The notes below the pieces were generated by a model. That model searched no databases and had not been told where the DNA came from. It saw only the letters and a program-made list of their open reading frames with translations. 64,000 nt of DNA from Atopsyche davidsoni (Eukaryota; Arthropoda; Insecta; Trichoptera; Hydrobiosidae). The position numbers were made by a program, and so were the translations under genes. This document shows positions 25,001 to 36,000 of this stretch, in pieces (positions within the stretch are counted from its first letter, which is position 1; every line of letters begins with the position of its first letter). The DNA lies in NCBI GenBank assembly GCA_022113835.1, contig JAILWY010000028.1, positions 1,426,001-1,490,000 on the forward strand, given 5' to 3'.

Positions 25001-25081
25001 CGCGCCACGCTAAGCGCGCACGCGGCCCACGCTGGCCTTGGCCAGGACGAGGAGGCCGCGCTGGCAGCTCTGCTCTGTTGA
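7007..25081 (+). CDS. Patr-1: Patr-1 / PAT1 homolog (PATL1), mRNA-decapping scaffold, 15 exons
   Basis: Exons: 7007-7045, 7516-7603, 8490-8567, 19384-19505, 19968-20105, 20378-20452, 20833-21360, 22070-22231, 22806-22917, 23000-23139, 23229-23423, 23534-23851, 24007-24158, 24461-24599, 24857-25081. All join in frame through GT-AG introns to 836 residues, near the usual PATL1 length. PAT1 proteins act in cytoplasmic P-bodies, linking the DDX6 helicase, the Lsm1-7 ring and the decapping and deadenylation machinery. Visible signs: an acidic N-terminus with a DETF motif at residues 36-39, which in the yeast protein binds the DDX6 homologue; a Pro/Gln/Met/His-rich middle (about 140-345); the family block [10 protein letters not shown]...DDYYYTVF near 380-415; then [14 protein letters not shown] and APRKIIDME leading into the helical C-terminal domain. 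AATAAA at 25561-25566. Intron 3 (8568-19383) hosts four antisense lectin genes. Confidence 0.92.
8659..11612 (-). CDS. C-type lectin A, dual-CRD immulectin-like, 5 exons
   Basis: Exons in coding order: 11540-11612, 10890-11156, 10363-10542, 9547-9807, 8659-8849. They total 972 bases, or 323 residues, all joined in phase 1. Exon 1 is a signal peptide ([16 protein letters not shown]...) of the second kind found in this cluster. Exons 2-3 form CRD1 and exons 4-5 form CRD2. Dual-CRD immulectins are secreted pattern-recognition lectins of lepidopteran blood that bind microbial sugars. CRD1 carries QPD at 128-130, a tripeptide usually linked to galactose-type binding. CRD2 has the six cysteines of a long-form domain but no EPN or QPD. 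This is the most diverged copy, with the longest introns and extra cysteines (MLCGEA, GSACTYG). AATAAA overlaps the stop (8654-8659). The stop lies only 91 bases from Patr-1 exon 3. Confidence 0.9.
11653..11658 (-). promoter_or_regulatory. TATA box of lectin A
   Basis: On the minus strand GCCTATAAGGCC lies 41 bases upstream of the lectin A ATG. The same leader, with TATAAT, survives upstream of the dead exon at 13911-13983. It is deleted in front of the exon at 16259-16331. Confidence 0.6.
12101..13683 (-). CDS. C-type lectin B, dual-CRD immulectin-like, 5 exons
   Basis: Exons in coding order: 13611-13683, 13208-13480, 12941-13114, 12463-12723, 12101-12291; 972 bases, 323 residues, phase 1 at each junction. 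The signal peptide is [17 protein letters not shown]..., the first kind. CRD1 has QPN at residues 130-132, midway between the EPN (mannose-type) and QPD (galactose-type) tripeptides, and ELC follows it. CRD2 is a six-cysteine long-form domain (YEC, SGC, QVC, NDC, AAC, FIC). Exon 5 and the intron beside it are almost identical to lectin D, whereas exon 2 differs from C and D at several sites. No break is seen, so it should be functional. Secreted sugar binding is expected from the family; the ligand is unknown. Confidence 0.9.
13733..13787 (-). promoter_or_regulatory. TATA box and palindromic element, lectin B promoter
   Basis: TATAAA at 13733-13738 lies 50-55 bases before the ATG. Further upstream, 13758-13787 is an imperfect 30-base palindrome: AGCGGAA, then GTGTGT and ACACAT around CCCC, then TTCCGCT. 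The same palindrome sits at the same place in genes C and D. Confidence 0.55.
13911..13983 (-). pseudogene. Dead second-type signal-peptide exon between lectins A and B
   Basis: This 73-base exon aligns with exon 1 of lectin A (11540-11612) and with 16259-16331. It keeps the length, the GT donor after a phase-1 base and the encoded tail [11 protein letters not shown]. The start codon is ATA instead of ATG, so it cannot begin translation as it stands. Its TATA-bearing leader is still present upstream. It lies before the first-type signal exon of lectin B. Confidence 0.8.
14466..16042 (-). CDS. C-type lectin C, dual-CRD immulectin-like, 5 exons
   Basis: Exons in coding order: 15970-16042, 15566-15838, 15308-15481, 14855-15112, 14466-14656; 969 bases, 322 residues. 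It is one codon shorter than B and D because exon 4 reads QSPTYG rather than QSSTTYG. The first-type signal peptide is [13 protein letters not shown].... CRD1 carries QPD at 130-132, followed by ELC. CRD2 has all six long-form cysteines ([12 protein letters not shown] at its end). Exon 2 closely matches lectin D, but exon 5 is the odd one out of the three. A second, phase-compatible signal exon (16259-16331) lies just upstream and could act as an alternative first exon. No frameshift or stop is seen. Confidence 0.9.
16092..16146 (-). promoter_or_regulatory. TATA box and palindromic element, lectin C promoter
   Basis: TATAAA at 16092-16097 and the 30-base palindrome at 16117-16146 are placed as in lectins B and D relative to the ATG. 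Confidence 0.55.
16259..16331 (-). CDS. Orphan second-type signal-peptide exon upstream of lectin C
   Basis: An intact 73-base exon reads [16 protein letters not shown] and ends SSKWSG. The ATG is at 16331-16329, and the GT donor follows a phase-1 base, the same length and phase as the first exons of all four lectins. It could therefore splice to exon 2 of lectin C and give a secreted protein with a different N-terminus. Its TATA leader is missing: the DNA jumps from ATTCTGCAG directly to sequence that lies 202 bases further up in the neighbouring copy. It is either a relic or an alternative first exon using another promoter. Confidence 0.6.
16624..18206 (-). CDS. C-type lectin D, dual-CRD immulectin-like, 5 exons
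   Basis: Exons in coding order: 18134-18206, 17730-18002, 17472-17645, 16986-17246, 16624-16814; 972 bases, 323 residues, phase 1 throughout. First-type signal peptide. CRD1 has EPN at 130-132, the tripeptide usually tied to mannose-type binding; none of the other three copies has it. The cysteine in ELC is replaced (ELN), and a new cysteine appears six residues before EPN (YYC). CRD2 is a standard six-cysteine domain. Exon 2 and the donor side of exon 3 match lectin C, while exons 4-5 match lectin B, so this copy looks recombinant. Its reading frame is intact. Confidence 0.9.
18256..18309 (-). promoter_or_regulatory. TATA box and palindromic element, lectin D promoter
   Basis: TATAAA at 18256-18261 and an imperfect palindrome at 18280-18309 (GCGGAA...TTCCGC around CCCC), conserved in position with genes B and C. 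It is the 5'-most promoter of the cluster. Confidence 0.55.
18674..19135 (-). pseudogene. Interrupted ORF, unidentified (possibly OTU-like)
   Basis: One minus-strand frame runs for about 153 codons with a single in-frame TAA at 18944-18946. The composition looks coding, e.g. [18 protein letters not shown] before the stop and [18 protein letters not shown] after it. The pattern of a T-x-x-Q/E-x-x-A-A-A helix followed by an I-Y-M-C-Y strand loosely recalls OTU-type cysteine proteases carried by some mobile elements, but I cannot confirm this, and no catalytic Cys-His pair is clear. It lies in Patr-1 intron 3 upstream of the lectin cluster. It may be a decayed transposon or viral gene fragment. 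Confidence 0.3.
19612..19930 (-). repeat. Dispersed repeat, GGATCC-core family (in Patr-1 intron 4)
   Basis: Shares CTTGAGAGAGTAT, CAGATCTG and the TTTCAACACACCCTGA block with 22545-22770, and is reverse in orientation to 5755-5925. It fills most of the intron between exons 4 and 5. Confidence 0.5.
21466..21610. mobile_element. Foldback element with imperfect long arms (Patr-1 intron 7)
   Basis: The left arm, GATTTTGTGGTTTCTTGGG from 21466, pairs imperfectly with the reverse complement of the right arm ending at 21610 (CCCAAGAAACCATAAAATC). Arms extend about 35-40 bases. Related hairpins lie at 35859-35992 and 36465-36600, and half copies at 42125-42205 and 48352-48415. Confidence 0.65.
22545..22770 (-). 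repeat. Dispersed repeat, GGATCC-core family (Patr-1 intron 8)
   Basis: Contains GGATCCTTCAAACACGCCCT, the reverse complement of the block at 30775-30800, plus CTTTGAGAGAGTATTGAA as in the 19612 copy. Confidence 0.6.
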
Positions 25082-25560
25082 CGAACAGAGCCACGCTCGC
25101 CCTTCCCGAAGCCCAACTTGGAGACCGGGGCCCGAAGTCCGTTGGGCGATCTTCCCCGGTCTGCGGTTCCGCGCGCATCAGGGCATGGTTAAGTGTCGCG
25201 TGGAGCGTTCAGTGTGATCTATCAAAAGACGTTTTTTTTTAATTGTATTGTGGTTTGTCAACGGGACGGATGTCTCCGTTCCGAGTGGTAGATATCTTGG
25301 CTGTACCGAAGGGAGCGTTGTTTTATTATAGATGAGATTTTGAACACACGTTGTTCGTAACCCCGATACTTACTGGTTACGATAATTATGTTTGTAGACA
25401 TATTTGGTTCGTTCGATTGGTCGATCTTTATCTCTTTTTCCGTTGGAATTCCTCACCGGGTTTTCTCTCCTGCTGGAAAGGCGAGGCATCCACTGTGCAC
25501 AGATGTTACATCTGTGGCATTGTGATGGATCCTCAGTAGGCAGAGAGAGGACAGGTTATA

Positions 25561-25566
25561 AATAAA
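25561..25566 (+). terminator. Probable Patr-1 polyadenylation signal
   Basis: AATAAA 480 bases after the Patr-1 stop, in an otherwise AT-moderate 3' untranslated region. Later AATAAA copies are also possible. Confidence 0.5.
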
Positions 25567-25599
25567 GTGCAAGATCGACCTGTCGGCCAGGGGATTGAC

Positions 25600-28500
25600 T
25601 GTTTGATTATTCAACGGATTCTAAAATCACATATTTTTTAATGTAACATAGAATACGCCGATAGTGAAAATATTAAGACAAGGGAAATTAAATATGCCTG
25701 CTTTTAAATATGAAGATTTTTATTTTAGACGTAAGGCTTGCGCCTCGCAAAAGGGAATATAGACATTAAAGATTTTAACTTTTCTAGTCTAATTTATCAT
25801 AAAATTTCTGAAAAAATCACTTTTGCGATCTTTATATATTTCCGATTTCAATAATTTTGTATTTCCTAAACACAACGTGTTATATTTATATAAATATATA
25901 TATATATATATATACTTCTTTGATCAATTGTAAATTAAAATTAATTGTATTTTTAATGTTGAATCAGCATAAAGTGTCTTGTATTTATTTATAAATATGT
26001 AATATCCCGTAATACGCGTAGTTGTATTTTTTATTTTAAATAAATGACCATATTTTGTTATTACGAGCGCGGGGTCCTTGAGCCCGCGGGAAGTGGACTT
26101 CCCCGAAGCGACGGACCGCTATGCTCCTCGACCAAGTTACATTTTGACAATTGACAGCGATTCTATCCGCTGCCAGCTTCAAGTGAATTGTTTTTTTTTA
26201 ATCGACGATTTATCAATAGATATTATCCGTATCAAATTTGTTTCTACGCTGTGTTGTTTTATTATTATTTTTTTTTTTATTTTCCAATTGACCGTGTCTA
26301 AAACTTAAACTTGACGCTGATATCTTATCATTCTTTAAATCAATTTTTTTTGACTCTGTATCATCTTTTGGCCGTATCGAAGAAAAAAAAATTGTTATTT
26401 GATCAAATAGAACCACACAGTTAGTGCTCTTGCCACACTTTGATATTTAACATCTTTTTTCTCGAAATCTCAATCAATTCTTATAATTACAGGGAATATG
26501 AATCAACATTAATAATCAAATCTTGCAATTGTAAATTTATCATTGTAATTCGAAAACATCTTAAACGTCAATAAATACAGCTTCTTCATTGTAAAATATA
26601 TTAAAATTATTTCGTGTGAATTTCAATGCATTTTTGACCAAATAACAGTGATGACTGTTGCTTGAAAAAGTAGAAGTGTTAACTATTAAATAATATAGAC
26701 GCAATGCCCTGGGTTATACGTGCCATTGAAATAATTGCATCATATTCACCCAGTCTGGCCCGATTTACACGTAAAACATATTGTTGGCTTACCAGAACTG
26801 TACAGATGCCTAGGCACAAATTTATCACTGACAGAGCTGTGGTGATCCTTAATGGGCATTTTGCCTTGGGAGGAAGGGGAGCTTTCAGATATAGAAATCT
26901 GATATCAGTTTTTTGTGATTTTCTCTCGATCACATTGCTGGGAATTATTTCAGCAACATTGAATGGCTAGTAGACTGCTAATAGAGTGTTGCGTCTTGTC
27001 TCCGCACTCGGCTTCCAAGTATACCTGACAAATCGTATACTTGGAAGCCGTTAGCATAATTTTATTAATTATTTTTCAATATTCCTCGTTGCATTTGTAT
27101 TTCAATGTGTATTAGTATTTATTTCGTATTTAAATGACATCACATCATATATATATGATAAAAAAGAAACTGCGTATTTTATTGTTTTTGAAATATTTAA
27201 AAAAAAAAAATTCGATTGGTCAAATTTTTTCGTGCCAAGATCGAAGCAATCCGACACTTTCTCTTTATCATTTTAACACTCACGCATACATTCTATGCAT
27301 GCATTCATTACATCTGACTATTGTGATAAAAAAATATCTGGAAGCATCCAAGAGGCATTGCCTATACGGGGTGCTTTTAAAATTCCGACGGGGTCATATC
27401 TTGATATTATTTTTAAAATGTATGTATTTTAAAAAAGTCTCACAATCTTACTACGGTGAGTTTTTTTTCCCGTCATCGGTTTGGAGTGGCGATCGCACAC
27501 GGTGACGCCCCGGGAGCCATGACGGTTGCAGTCGGCGGCACTTTTATTTGTTTTGTGCTTAGCGACTGCGGATGTGGAGCGATTGTAACAAGTTCAGAAT
27601 CACCCTGTACATTGCACGTTTGCTCGGAGATTTTATCGAAACTATGGCATGGCGTGTTTAATTTGCAGATTGATGGAAATTAAAATTAAAACTCAGCAGT
27701 TTGTACCATGCGATAATTTATTAAAATGTACCTACAAGAGTAGAGATATAAAATATATAATGTATGATTTTTTTTCTTTTCGTGAAAACATGTTGAATGT
27801 AATATAATATTCTATTATCTTGAAAGTAATACACTTTAATTGATTTTTTTTTACACTACAGTGAAATATTACAGACACCTTAAACACTCAAACTTTACAG
27901 GTGGGCTTTTTAAAGTACAATTATCACATTTTCATGCGCATGCGACTGATCCCCATCCACCCGTCAGGATTAACGAGGCAGGCAAGCGGATTGAGTCTAC
28001 AAGGGTGTGGATTGAAATCCAAGGTTCCCAACTTTTAATAGACAGCAACCCATTCTTCATCACTTTGGTTATTGGTCAATAAACTATTATCCGAGTTGAA
28101 AGAGACAGGTATGCGCGATTTATCTATGCCAGTTAAATATGGGTAGTTCTTATTTATTTTTTACTCTAAGAGTTGAAATTGTAACGGAATGTCACGGGCT
28201 TCCAGGGGTTCCGAGGAAAGTCGTCTGACACACAAACCTCGTAATAATTGATACTTTAAAAGGGTCAGCTGAATGTGTGGAACGTTGGCCTCGCCTGTTT
28301 GCCATTATAAATATATTAACTGAAGTGTACACGCGACTAGCGGTTAACAAATGTTAAATTTATAACCAATTTATAAAAAACTGTTGAATGTACTTTGAAT
28401 ATTTTTTTATATTTCCGATGGAGTCGATATTATTTGTAATAATATATCAGAAACTATAAAGACGTGGTGAGGCGAACGCCCTAATGGCCGCTTTTTATAA

Positions 28501-29940
28501 CGCTTTTAGCTAGCAGGCTTTGGCGACCACTGATAATGTACTTTTTTATTTTTGTTGTAGATAAAATACACAGCTTAACATGAAAGAAGTCCAACTCATT
28601 AAGTCCTCAGAGGTATATCTCTAATAAAAGTCGTTGCCGCAGATATACATCTACACCTGTCAATTAAAAGCCCGAAGTGCAGCACCACCGTTTCCAATCA
28701 TCATTTGAGTTTTTATGGAATAATGCCACTGTTCATTATAAAGGCTGATTTCAAACTCGTTACAGACCTTTCAACTTGCTATTTTTACTCATATATTGCA
28801 TGCACGCAATATTAAATACATTCTTTTTTTTTAGAAAATGTCAGCTTACCAAAATCCAATAAATTTGTGGTCATTCTAGTAAAATAAATATGGTGTTTGA
28901 GCAACGCGCTGTCGCGTAAACATCATTTCACAACATCACAGGGTATTTCCCTATACATAAGAAGCCTCATTTTCATGTGCTAGGGTAATTTAGGGTAACA
29001 CAAATTCAATGAATTTTGGGAATATGCTGACTTTTTAAAATTTATTTTTTTTCTGTAGTAATAAAAATAATACCAGGTCGAAAGGTATGTAACGCACGCG
29101 GAATCAACTTGTATATAAATACGGGGAGAGTAGAAGGATTCAACTGAAGTGTGGTTCTTGCACGTGACGCTATTCGGGCTTATCAGTTTAAGGAAAATTA
29201 TATCACACTGCAATCTTGAAAATATAACAATTTACACGCAAAAAGCGAGTGCTGCCCAGTTGACGGTGTTGAATAATTTTTATCACTAGTGTTTTATTTA
29301 TGCTGTCGTTTTAAAAATATGGTTAAAAACCTAAATCAAATGCAGTGCTAGACGGTCTTACGTGATATTGCTTGCTTTTTACGTGCATTCATACATCTAT
29401 TAAAATAATGTACGGCTTGGTTAGAAATTTTCACATTGAATTTTGCAAATGTATTTTTAAAAATATTTCGTATGAACCGGTTTATGAACAGACGGAAATG
29501 TTATTTTAATTGTACCAATGAATCTGTTCTGTTCTCGTGGACTCTGTGACGTGACACATGTAATGAAGCTTTAGATATGTAATTATATATATTAAATAAA
29601 ATACAAATATTTTGGTGTTTATAAATAAATTGATTAAGCGTTTCATTATCGACACGCAGGGCTCGACGGCTTCCGTTCACTGCATTTGTAATTTCGTCCG
29701 GTTTGATTTGTATTTTATTTTGTAATTAATCTCACAGACGCAAAGGCACCTGGCGTTCACCTTAGAAACAAACCGATTTGAGAAGTTGTATAGTTGAAGT
29801 TATTTTTTGTACATTTAACATGTTTTGTATTTATAGAACTGATGAACTAGAAGTATCTCTAACGGTGTTATAATAAATAAATCTATCCGATGACAAAGGA
29901 TATCTGTATTTAATTGAATACAATTTTTTTTATACAACGT
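25600..29940. other. Intergenic, Patr-1 to IC97 gene
   Basis: About 4.3 kb of AT-rich DNA between two genes that converge here. I recognise no gene. At 26679-26973 a minus-strand frame encodes a hydrophobic stretch (TTALSVINLCLGICTVLV) ending near a GTAAGC donor. It could be a stray exon but has no partner I can find. A perfect 16-base hairpin follows at 27009-27050. AATAAA on the minus strand at 29943-29952 probably ends the IC97 transcript. Confidence 0.4.
27009..27050. repeat. Perfect 16-bp inverted repeat
   Basis: CGGCTTCCAAGTATAC (27009-27024) and its exact reverse complement (27035-27050) flank a 10-base loop. It is isolated; I found no second copy in the window. Confidence 0.9.
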
Positions 29941-30039
29941 GTTTTATTTATTTTCATTAACCTATTACAGTCCGTTGTTCGTAACTCAACGTCATCCGGA
30001 CGGTTATTCTTGTGTTTAATGTTAAATAAAAGCCAGCGC

Positions 30040-33000
30040 TCAGGAATAGCTGAATGGCTTCATGGACCACAGGATCTCCTTGACCACCTCGATGAGCATC
30101 CACGGCATGCTGCCGATTTTATTTCTCGCGTCAGTGCTCCCGCTCTCCTGTACGAGGCTGAATAAGTCTGGGAAAAACTGCAAATATGACCACATGCATA
30201 TTGTGCTTAATTAAAAATATCAATTTTTGTAATACTCCATATTAAAACAAATATCCAAATGGCTAGGAGATTACGTCTGACAAAGCCTTTGAAAGATGAA
30301 TGAGCTCAAAATTTGAAATGTCGTAATCTCATAGCTATCTGGTTATTTATATTTGTTAAAGTTTCAAAATAAAATCGACTGATGCTTTGTATGTTACTTC
30401 TAAGTGCCCTGGTCATTTGAAATTATTTTGAATTATTTTTAACCTATTTGACAATTTGTGTGCGAGTGATTAAAAGCTAAGATGTCCCGTTGTGAGGTTT
30501 GGAGACCGGTGCTTATTTCAGTTTACACCATACCTGTCTGTTAAATATTTAAGCTTACACTGTACCCGTCGATTAAATATTTTTGCAATCACCTTCATGG
30601 AGTCCAGAGGCGTAGGGATATATTCCGGTGATACTTCTGTGCTTTTAACATAAGCTGTGAACTCGGGTGTGGCATGGAGAATGTCATAGTTCTGAAAAAC
30701 GAAGGATTTATTGCTTAGTTGCCATGGAAATCTCTGACTGGGGTCAGGCCCGAGTAAAGTCCATGGACTCGCAAGCCTCAAGGCGTGTTTAAAGGATCCT
30801 TTTTACAAAATTTTAATGCTCGCACTACCTCCGTTTGTCTGATCTGGCAGCAGGTTGCAAATGCGCCCTTTGATATACTCCCAAGTCCACTAGTCTCCTA
30901 GATAAATCAAGATTCCTAAATAGGCATTACATGGGGTTCGCTGGAAGTCCACGAGTGCTAACCTCGACTGCATAGCCTTGATCAGTTGGGATATTTGCCG
31001 ATGCTTGATGAACAAGGTGACTACGAGGAGCTCTTAATTCATATAAACTGATACCGGTACGATATGTATTTCTATATTTATAGAAAAAAATATCATGGTC
31101 TTAGTATACAGCAGGGGTCCCCAATCTTTTTTACCCACGAGAACATTCTAGAATGCCAGACGGGCGGCAGGCACCATTTATTTTTTCAAGGTATAATTAT
31201 AGTTGGACATTGTCAATGATAAATATAATGCACAAAAAATATTTAATTCCAAAAATATTGTTAATATTTTTATGTAAAATAAATTATAACGATATAATTA
31301 TTTTCGCTTATATTTCTCTGTTTATTTCCTAAATTTAATTTTTTTTCAACATTTTATTTGTAAATTATTTATTTCTCGAGGTCGCACATGTAAAATGGTG
31401 CCCGCGGGCATGGGGTTGGGGACCGCTGGTATACAGTATAGATGTTAGCTAACAAAGCTAGCTTTGTTTATTCTTAATAATGTCCATAAGAATCTTACAT
31501 CATTAGGGGAACAGGAATGTTCTCTGATTTGTTGGACAATTGCTCTCCTGCCAGCTGTCGCGTTCCATCTTAAAAGAAGTAGATATCTCTATCATAGAAA
31601 AGCACAATGTTGTTTAATGATAAAAGAACTTGAATGGAATAACGATATTGGAACCATCGTTAGAAAGGCGATGGTTGCATTATCGTTTGAGTGTCACATC
31701 AACAATTGTTTGGGGGCAGTTGGCACCCTCCGAGGAATAAGTTTGGATACCTGGACCAGGTGAAGTTGTAGCTGGTGCAGAAGTGCGCCATGCAGTAGTA
31801 GAGGTGGTGCTCGAGGGCGGGCAGCTTGCAGCAGGTGCCCTCAATCACGTTGGGAGCGTCGGCCGTCGGGAAGAAGTCTACGCCGCCAGTTTGCAGCCTC
31901 TGGCAGTCATATTTATTTAAAATATACATGTATACCAAAGAGGCTGTTTATTATAAACAAATCAATTATTATCCAATCAAAGCATTTTATTTTCATAATC
32001 CACGGAAACGCTGATTATATAAATAAGATCAAAACTACAAAATATTTCCAAGCAATCTTGATCAGTATTGAATATTCAATAAATTCGCATTTTAATCCCA
32101 TACAGTCTTGCTGTGTTAACAATGTGTTTTTAGGTAAACAAGTGAAATACAAATCTACACCTAGTCAGTACCCTGTGACCGTGTGAGAGTTTGAATCGTA
32201 AAATGCAAGCGTGTAATCGACGTACTGATATTTGATGATTCGCTAAAATTTCCTGAATTTATTGAATAAAAAAATATAGGATTTTTATCAAGTTAGGGCA
32301 TTTTTTTAAAAACTGTAAAAATAGCTACAGTGCTTACAATCTATTTATTAATCAATGATTCACTAAGAAGTTTTATAATAATTATGAATTAAACCGATCA
32401 ATTGTGTAAAAAAACTCAAAAAATGTGAGTCGCATACTTCCTTGAGCTGTGGCAGCGTGAAGAATTTGTTGACCATGTCCTGCAGCGCCTCCGTGGCTCC
32501 GTTCTGCAGTGAGAGAACTCTGATGCCCTGTGCCGTAACTTCCAGCTCCAGCACAATGATGGCGCCCATCATGGTGATCACCACTCCTGCCCTGCAGTAT
32601 CGTCGCCCACCATGAACACCGAGCTTTTAAATCAATCAGTTCAAGAAAAAAAACGCAGTCAAAGCAGTTACTTGTTGCCGGTCGGTTTCAGCTCCCAGCC
32701 CTGGTACGGCAGGTTGCAGTACTTGAGAGAGGCAAAGCTTATGGGTCCTGAAAAAATTATCTCCAATCAATAAGGCCATTTTTTCATGCCAACGGTGAAA
32801 TTAAATACAGAATTTTTTAAATTCGAACACGATCATCGTTAGCAAATATTTAAAGGCAAGAAGAGTCAGAGACATTGGCTTTATTATATCATATTGAATG
32901 TTTGCGGAGAGCAAAATATATTTGCAAGGGGTTCAATAAAATCGGTGTGGCATAGTAGTTCATATTGCATATGTACAATGTCATAGTTGCGGAGAGAATG

Positions 33001-36000
33001 TACAAAAGGACAAGACAAGTCTCTGAATTGAAAGAAAACGTAAAATTTACTAGTCGAGAACAGAGTATTGTTTACATTTTTTTTAAAAGAAATATTTAGT
33101 GATGTTCCCACTTTTAATTTATTGATGCAGTCAATATATAATTAGTGGGAATATCAATAAATATTCAAGTTTCAAGGACAAAAGAGCCAAAGTTAACGGG
33201 TCGCACTGAATCTACCGATCCTGAAGGCGACAGTGAATTTATCTTCGTTGTACTTGGAATCCAGGATGTCTTCAGTGGTCCAGCATTTTCTTGCGCTGTC
33301 CCAGCAGCAGACACTGGGCGGCTCCAGCCAGAGCACTGTGTTGGGCAACCTGACAAGCGAATTCAGGTTTAATTAGTTCCTTCACCCTCTAAATCGGGTT
33401 GGAGCTTGTGGAGTAGTATCTGCGAGTGGCTTACACGATGTCGACAAGAAGCAGGCGCTCCAGGGCCGCCTCCTGTGCTCGCATGTCCGCCTCCATATCC
33501 TCGGGCTTGCGCACGGTGCCCGGTGCCGGGGCGGGCGGCGGCCGGTACGCCTCCAGGAATTCCACTTCCGTTAGGTTCGCTGATGATTCCACTGAAAATT
33601 ATACAGTGTATTATATTTTACTGCTTTGAAATTGTTTGCTATTCATTCATGTTATATTTTGTTTCAACGCAAAAAAATATGTATTGGAAGAAACATGGAT
33701 ATATATAAATATATATATATTTATATAGAAGATATTTCAGGTGACAATTGATTCTCCGGCCAATTTCCATTATAGATAATCTACAGATAATAGCCCATTT
33801 AGAAAAGAGTCAGGCGTTTGAGTGATTTGAGAACAAAACATTGATAATGTTATCTACGGCTCGTCGATAATATTTATTTTATCTGATGGCGATGTACAAC
33901 ACAGGATTGATCGTTTCCAGTCTCAAGTTGATCTTGACTGATGTGATGTTGCCCGCCGTGGTTGTGTCGTGTTCTCTGACAAATATGGTGTAATGATAGT
34001 GCGTTGGAAAACTTTGTGCTGCTAACTTTTGGCAGGTACTTACTTAATAATGTTTATTATCATATTAAAATATTATTTAAGTAATAGAATCGGGGAAATT
34101 TTAACAATTTTCAAGTGATATTTTTTCATTTGTGTAATGTTTTTTGTGTATTTTTGACAAAGTGAATTGAAACGAGTTGGTGTATAAATTATAATGTAAT
34201 TAATACTTTAAATAAGACAATAAATAAATTGCATGTAAAAACGATGATTTCGCAAACAAATAGAGAATGTTTCAATTCATCCTAATGAACGGTTGTTGTC
34301 TGCTAGGTCAGTTTTTTTTTGTGCGCCCACCGCTTAAGTGACGTTTTAATGATTTAATTAAATTAAAAGTATCATTAAATTTAAATCGAACTTGTAAATT
34401 TTCTAAAATTTATAAGGCGATCATTGAAAAAAAAATTTGATTTTGATTGATTATTCAAAAATAAAGATAATCTTAAAATTCAAAGTCTGACGTGACGTAG
34501 TGACGGATAATTAATAAATGATTTATCTTCTCTTTCGTTCAGATCAGATAAAAGAATTACATAAGACAAACATTAGCAGGTTTATGTTCATATAACAAAG
34601 TGTAATTATCTAAAATAGCTTTAAGTAATTCATCATGAGCGCAGTCAGATTATCTATAAAACCTTTGTAAATATTATCATATTTCTTTCATCAGTGAAAA
34701 TTAAATTGGTCCGAGCATTTATTCTGTGACGAGACGATTGTGTATGTCTATTAAAACAAACTGTTCAGTAAATCTTAGTACATAGACGATGTTTGTAGAC
34801 TTCTAGAAAGGGTACAAAGGTTTGGAATTATCGAGGAGGCTGTTGGCCTCATTCGTTAAAACCTTATCAAAGACCGCTCTAACTTGGAAGAGATGAGTGG
34901 AATCAGTGTGAGCTTTACAACTGTGTAAATGCATAATTTAAGCATACGAATTGCTTTAAAGTTCCATCCATAAATTTAACAGTGGACTTGAGACAAATAT
35001 AACTTTCCGATTCAATTTTGGCTGTTACAGGTAGAGTGTGCGGCATCGGCATTTGAAAAATCAAATTGTAAAAATATGAAATGAGCGCATTGACAAAATG
35101 ACAATGTTTCGATTCGTTCAAAACAAGCTGGGGAGCAAAAATAAGGACCCGGAAGAAGTGGAGTGCTTCAAAGCGAGAGTTATAAGAAGACTGACTTTGG
35201 ACGAGAAAAAAACGCGGAAACTTAAGTGGAGAAATAGACACGAAAAAGAAGATAGCATGTACAAACTTAACACCATAACAAATATTTTACATGCAAACTG
35301 CGAGTGTGTTGAAAAGCCAAGGCATAACGATGTAAATATTAAGAATAAAAGACACAAAGCAGGTTGTGATAAAGTGCGCTCTCAGAATCAAGAAGACGAT
35401 AAATCTAATGTTAGTGCGGTAAGGTCTCACGAGAAGCCGCTGTTTAGTAGAAGAGTGGTAATGTTTTTTTCATTTCTACTGATCATGCTGAGCGTGGCGG
35501 GTGGCGTCGCGAGCCATGACTGCCTCACGGGAGCTTTTGAAGATATTCAGGGATGGGTGTGGAACAACGGAAGCCTTAGAACTAATCAGGGTAAGAATCT
35601 CAAGCAATTCTATCGGTGACCCTTTCCATCATAATTTTTTCATTGTTTCATGTTAACACATGTTAAAATTAGCAAATAACTTCGCTAATTTTGTAAATCA
35701 TTAATAAATAATATAATTGTCTTCTTCTCCAAGTGCCTCTCCTAAGAGGAAGGTGCTTACTTTGAAACTTTTTCCTTGGACAATCAGCTGCTTTTAATAG
35801 AATAAATCTAATTAATTATAATCATGGGTTTTGGCAGCTGTTGGTATTGGACGATTGTGGGATTTATTGTGTTTTGTGCTGCATAGCAATTCGTTTCTTG
35901 CAACGTTACCATGTCTGAAGATGGTCTCAGTGCCGGAACCGAATCGTCAGAAGATGCAGAAGGCTGCGCAACACAAAACCCGAGAAATCCCAATATGATC

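Noticed and set aside
27009..27050. microRNA precursor
   Set aside because: The stem is only 16 bp, perfectly paired, with a 10-base loop: too short for a typical precursor, and no known seed is recognised.
29914..30165. 83-codon + strand frame
   Set aside because: Antisense to the last IC97 exon (30040-30177), which has the better coding case.
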